44,128 nucleotides of DNA from DALYLB01 sp046154695 (lineage in GTDB: Bacteria > Acidobacteriota > Blastocatellia > RBC074). Under the pieces are notes generated by a model, which was not told the DNA's origin, made no database searches, and saw only the letters and a program-made list of their open reading frames with translations. Below, in pieces: positions 41,328 to 44,128 of this stretch. The position numbers and the translations under genes are program-made. The stretch is taken from the NCBI GenBank assembly GCA_046154695.1, contig JBJXFI010000390.1:1-44128 (forward strand), written 5' to 3'. The stretch's first letter is position 1; each line of letters starts with the position of its first letter.

Positions 41328-43346
41328 CTAAGGCGTCAGCGCCGTAATCCGAATCAGCAATTGTCCGGGGGCGACGACCTCGCCCTGTTTGACCAGCACA
41401 GCCTCCACGCGGCCCTCGACGGCGGCGCGCATCGTGTGCTCCATCTTCATCGCCTCCAGAATCAGCAGCGGCTCGCCCGCCTTCACGTCCTGTCCCGCCT
41501 CGACAAGGATCTTGAGAACCGCGCCCGGCATCGGCGAATTGGCCGAGCCCTGCTCCCCCGCCGCCCGATGAATCGGATGGCGCGGCGGCCGCGTCATCTC
41601 GCATGCGCCGAGCGAGGAATAAACATGCAACCGATCCCCCGATTCCAGAACGCGGAAGGCTCGCTGTATTCCATCAATGACGATTCGGATCTCTCCCGCC
41701 GCACACGATATCACATCGGCGGCGAAGGCCGCATCGCCGACCCGAACGGAATACGCTCCATCCTCGATCCGCCGCCACGAGACATCATGGCGGCGCTCCC
41801 CCGCAATAAATGCGACCGAGGGGGCGCGAAAAGGGTTGTTGCGATAGGCGGGCGGGATCTCAGCCAGCAGCGAGTCCGTCTCGCGCCACTGCTGCCCCAG
41901 ATAGAGCGCCGCCGCGACCATCGATGCGGGCGCGATCGTGGCGGCGCGGTGCGCGGCCTCATCGGAAACGATCCGCGGAAGATGCTCGGCGATCGTTCCG
42001 GTATGCGCCGCGCCCGCGCGAAACACGGGATGATCGAGCAGCCGGATCAGAAACTCGCGATTCGTTCGCAGCCCGAATAGCGCGGACCGCCGCAGCGCCA
42101 GGATGAGCTTCCGGATCGCCGTGTCTCGATCCGCGCCATGAGCGATCAACTTGGCGAGCATCGGATCATAGAAGATGCCGACCTCGGCGCCGGCATCGAC
42201 GCCGACATCGACGCGAAGCCCGTCGCCGGCCTCGGGAAATCGCAAATCGAGAATCTTTCCCGTGGAGGGAAGAAAATCGTTCTCGGGGTCTTCCGCGTAC
42301 AGGCGCGCCTCGATCGCGTGTCCCTTCGCGCGCCGCTCCCCCTGCGTGAAGGGGAGCGGCCGCCCCTCGGCAACCTCGATCTGCAGTTTGACCAGATCGA
42401 GGCCCGTGATCATCTCCGTCACCGGATGCTCGACCTGCAGGCGGGTGTTGACTTCGATGAAATAGAACTCCCCCGAGGGCGAGAGGATAAACTCGACCGT
42501 GCCCGCGTTCGAATAGCCGATCGCGCGCCCAACGCGGACCGCCGCCTCTCCCATCGCCTCGCGCAGCGCCTCATCCACCGCCGGCGAGGGGCTCTCCTCG
42601 ATGATCTTCTGATGGCGGCGCTGCAGCGAGCAGTCCCGCTCGAACAGGGGCAGCAGGTGGCCATGCGCGTCGCCGAAGATCTGAATCTCGACGTGGCGCG
42701 CTCGCTCGACATACTTTTCGAGCAGCAGCTCCGCGTCACCGAACGAGGTCTCGGCCTCGCGGCGCGCGGACGCGATGGCCTCGGCGATCTCGTGCTCCGC
42801 GCGCACAATGCGCATGCCCTTGCCGCCGCCGCCCGCCGAGGCCTTGATCAGAACCGGAAAACCGATCTCGCGCATCCGCGCGCGAAGCGTCTCTTCCCGC
42901 TGATCCGCTCCGTCATACCCCGGCACGACCTGCACGCCGGCCTCCGCCGCCAACCGCCGCGCGGCGCTCTTCAATCCCATACGCCGAATGGCCTCCGGCG
43001 AGGGCCCGATGAAGACAAGGCCCGCCGCGGCGCAGGCTTCGGCGAATCCGGCGTTTTCCGAAAGAAAACCGTAGCCCGGATGGATCGCCGTCGCGCCCGT
43101 CCGCCGCGCGGCATCGATGATCCGGACCGGATCGAGGTACGAGTCCTTGCTCGGCGCCGGCCCGATCAAAACCGCCTCCTCGGCGAATCGAACGTGCGGC
43201 GCCCGCGCATCGGCCTCCGAATAGACCGCCACCGTGGTGATCCCCATCGACCGGCATGTGCGCATCACCCGAAGCGCGATCTCTCCGCGATTGGCGATCA
43301 GGATTTTGGTGAATGACTTCACTGTATCTGGTTTCGCTATCCTCAT
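41328..43346 (-). CDS. Acyl-CoA carboxylase alpha subunit (biotin carboxylase-BCCP fusion)
   Basis: 672 aa. Biotin carboxylase: KILIANRGEIALRVMRT (N-domain), ATP-grasp Gly-rich loop KASAGGGGKGMRI, FERDCSLQRRHQKIIEESP and FIEVNTRLQVEHPVTEMITG with the catalytic Glu/Arg region. A middle linker follows, and a C-terminal biotinyl domain with EAMKMEHT, where Lys634 should be biotinylated. This is the methylcrotonyl/propionyl/geranyl-CoA carboxylase alpha layout. It fixes bicarbonate onto biotin with ATP and passes it to the carboxyltransferase encoded just upstream. ATG 43346 is used; no good ribosome site is visible and a GTG nine codons later is possible. Upstream reading-frame extension to 43634 overlaps the beta gene and is rejected. 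Confidence 0.93.
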   Translation of the reverse strand: MRIAKPDTVKSFTKILIANRGEIALRVMRTCRSMGITTVAVYSEADARAPHVRFAEEAVLIGPAPSKDSYLDPVRIIDAARRTGATAIHPGYGFLSENAGFAEACAAAGLVFIGPSPEAIRRMGLKSAARRLAAEAGVQVVPGYDGADQREETLRARMREIGFPVLIKASAGGGGKGMRIVRAEHEIAEAIASARREAETSFGDAELLLEKYVERARHVEIQIFGDAHGHLLPLFERDCSLQRRHQKIIEESPSPAVDEALREAMGEAAVRVGRAIGYSNAGTVEFILSPSGEFYFIEVNTRLQVEHPVTEMITGLDLVKLQIEVAEGRPLPFTQGERRAKGHAIEARLYAEDPENDFLPSTGKILDLRFPEAGDGLRVDVGVDAGAEVGIFYDPMLAKLIAHGADRDTAIRKLILALRRSALFGLRTNREFLIRLLDHPVFRAGAAHTGTIAEHLPRIVSDEAAHRAATIAPASMVAAALYLGQQWRETDSLLAEIPPAYRNNPFRAPSVAFIAGERRHDVSWRRIEDGAYSVRVGDAAFAADVISCAAGEIRIVIDGIQRAFRVLESGDRLHVYSSLGACEMTRPPRHPIHRAAGEQGSANSPMPGAVLKILVEAGQDVKAGEPLLILEAMKMEHTMRAAVEGRVEAVLVKQGEVVAPGQLLIRITALTP

Positions 43347-43431
43347 TATTCTTGTGCCGCGGATTTTTAACGCACATTTAAAAAACCGCCGCGTCGTTTC
43401 CGCGCGACGTTGCACTCCAAAGGCTCCGCCC

Positions 43432-44128
<697 letters not shown>

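Overview
The window looks like a high-GC Acidobacteriota chromosome. The main reasons are a secreted BNR-repeat protein ending in a Solibacter-type C-terminal domain (TIGR03437 type), an Oar-like TonB receptor with an N-terminal carboxypeptidase-regulatory domain and Gly-rich tracts, and three tandem exported tricorn-like proteases. No rRNA, tRNA, CRISPR array, phage gene or transposase gene was seen.

Layout. 1-7127 is a stress island: the end of a universal stress protein (Usp), a GNAT/ADP-forming acyl-CoA synthetase fusion, a DUF2934-Hsp20 chaperone, an MlaF-like ABC ATPase, two more Usp genes, a 29-residue membrane microprotein and a DUF2892 membrane protein. 7128-7464 is a nested repeat. 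7465-11555 holds a Tat-exported Gfo/Idh/MocA oxidoreductase, a BaiN/HI0933 flavoprotein, an L,D-transpeptidase-like protein and a c-type cytochrome. 11688-22397 (- strand) holds three tricorn-like proteases, with an 86-aa gene and a truncated nucleotidyltransferase wedged between the second and third. 22684-26675 (- strand) is an atypical SDR and a TonB receptor. 27032-32881 (+) is a run of Edd-like dehydratase, alpha/beta hydrolase, DegT aminotransferase and Gfo/Idh/MocA oxidoreductase. 33035-36331 is the BNR protein. 36433-44128 (- strand) is a glucuronoyl-esterase-like protein, MATE transporter, DinB protein, acyl-CoA dehydrogenase and the two subunits of a biotin-dependent acyl-CoA carboxylase.

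The most interesting signal is a set of sigma-54 (-24/-12) promoter sequences. One is a perfect TGGCACG-N4-TTGC upstream of hsp20. Four others keep the exact GG-N10-GC geometry upstream of the ABC ATPase, the usp pair, the microprotein/DUF2892 pair and the cytochrome c gene. Most have a palindrome or short shared motif roughly 40-120 bp upstream, as expected for enhancer-binding activators. I infer a sigma-54-controlled envelope/energy-stress regulon, functionally comparable to dormancy regulons that join Usp, small heat-shock protein and protein acetyltransferase. No activator gene lies in the window.

A second theme is repeat load: a REPIN-like 146-148 bp element in two copies, a second hairpin family in four copies (one split by a 260-bp inverted-repeat element), a third hairpin pair flanking the BNR gene, two inverted repeats built from CACGAA at a 10-nt period, and a heptanucleotide array that reaches into a stop codon.
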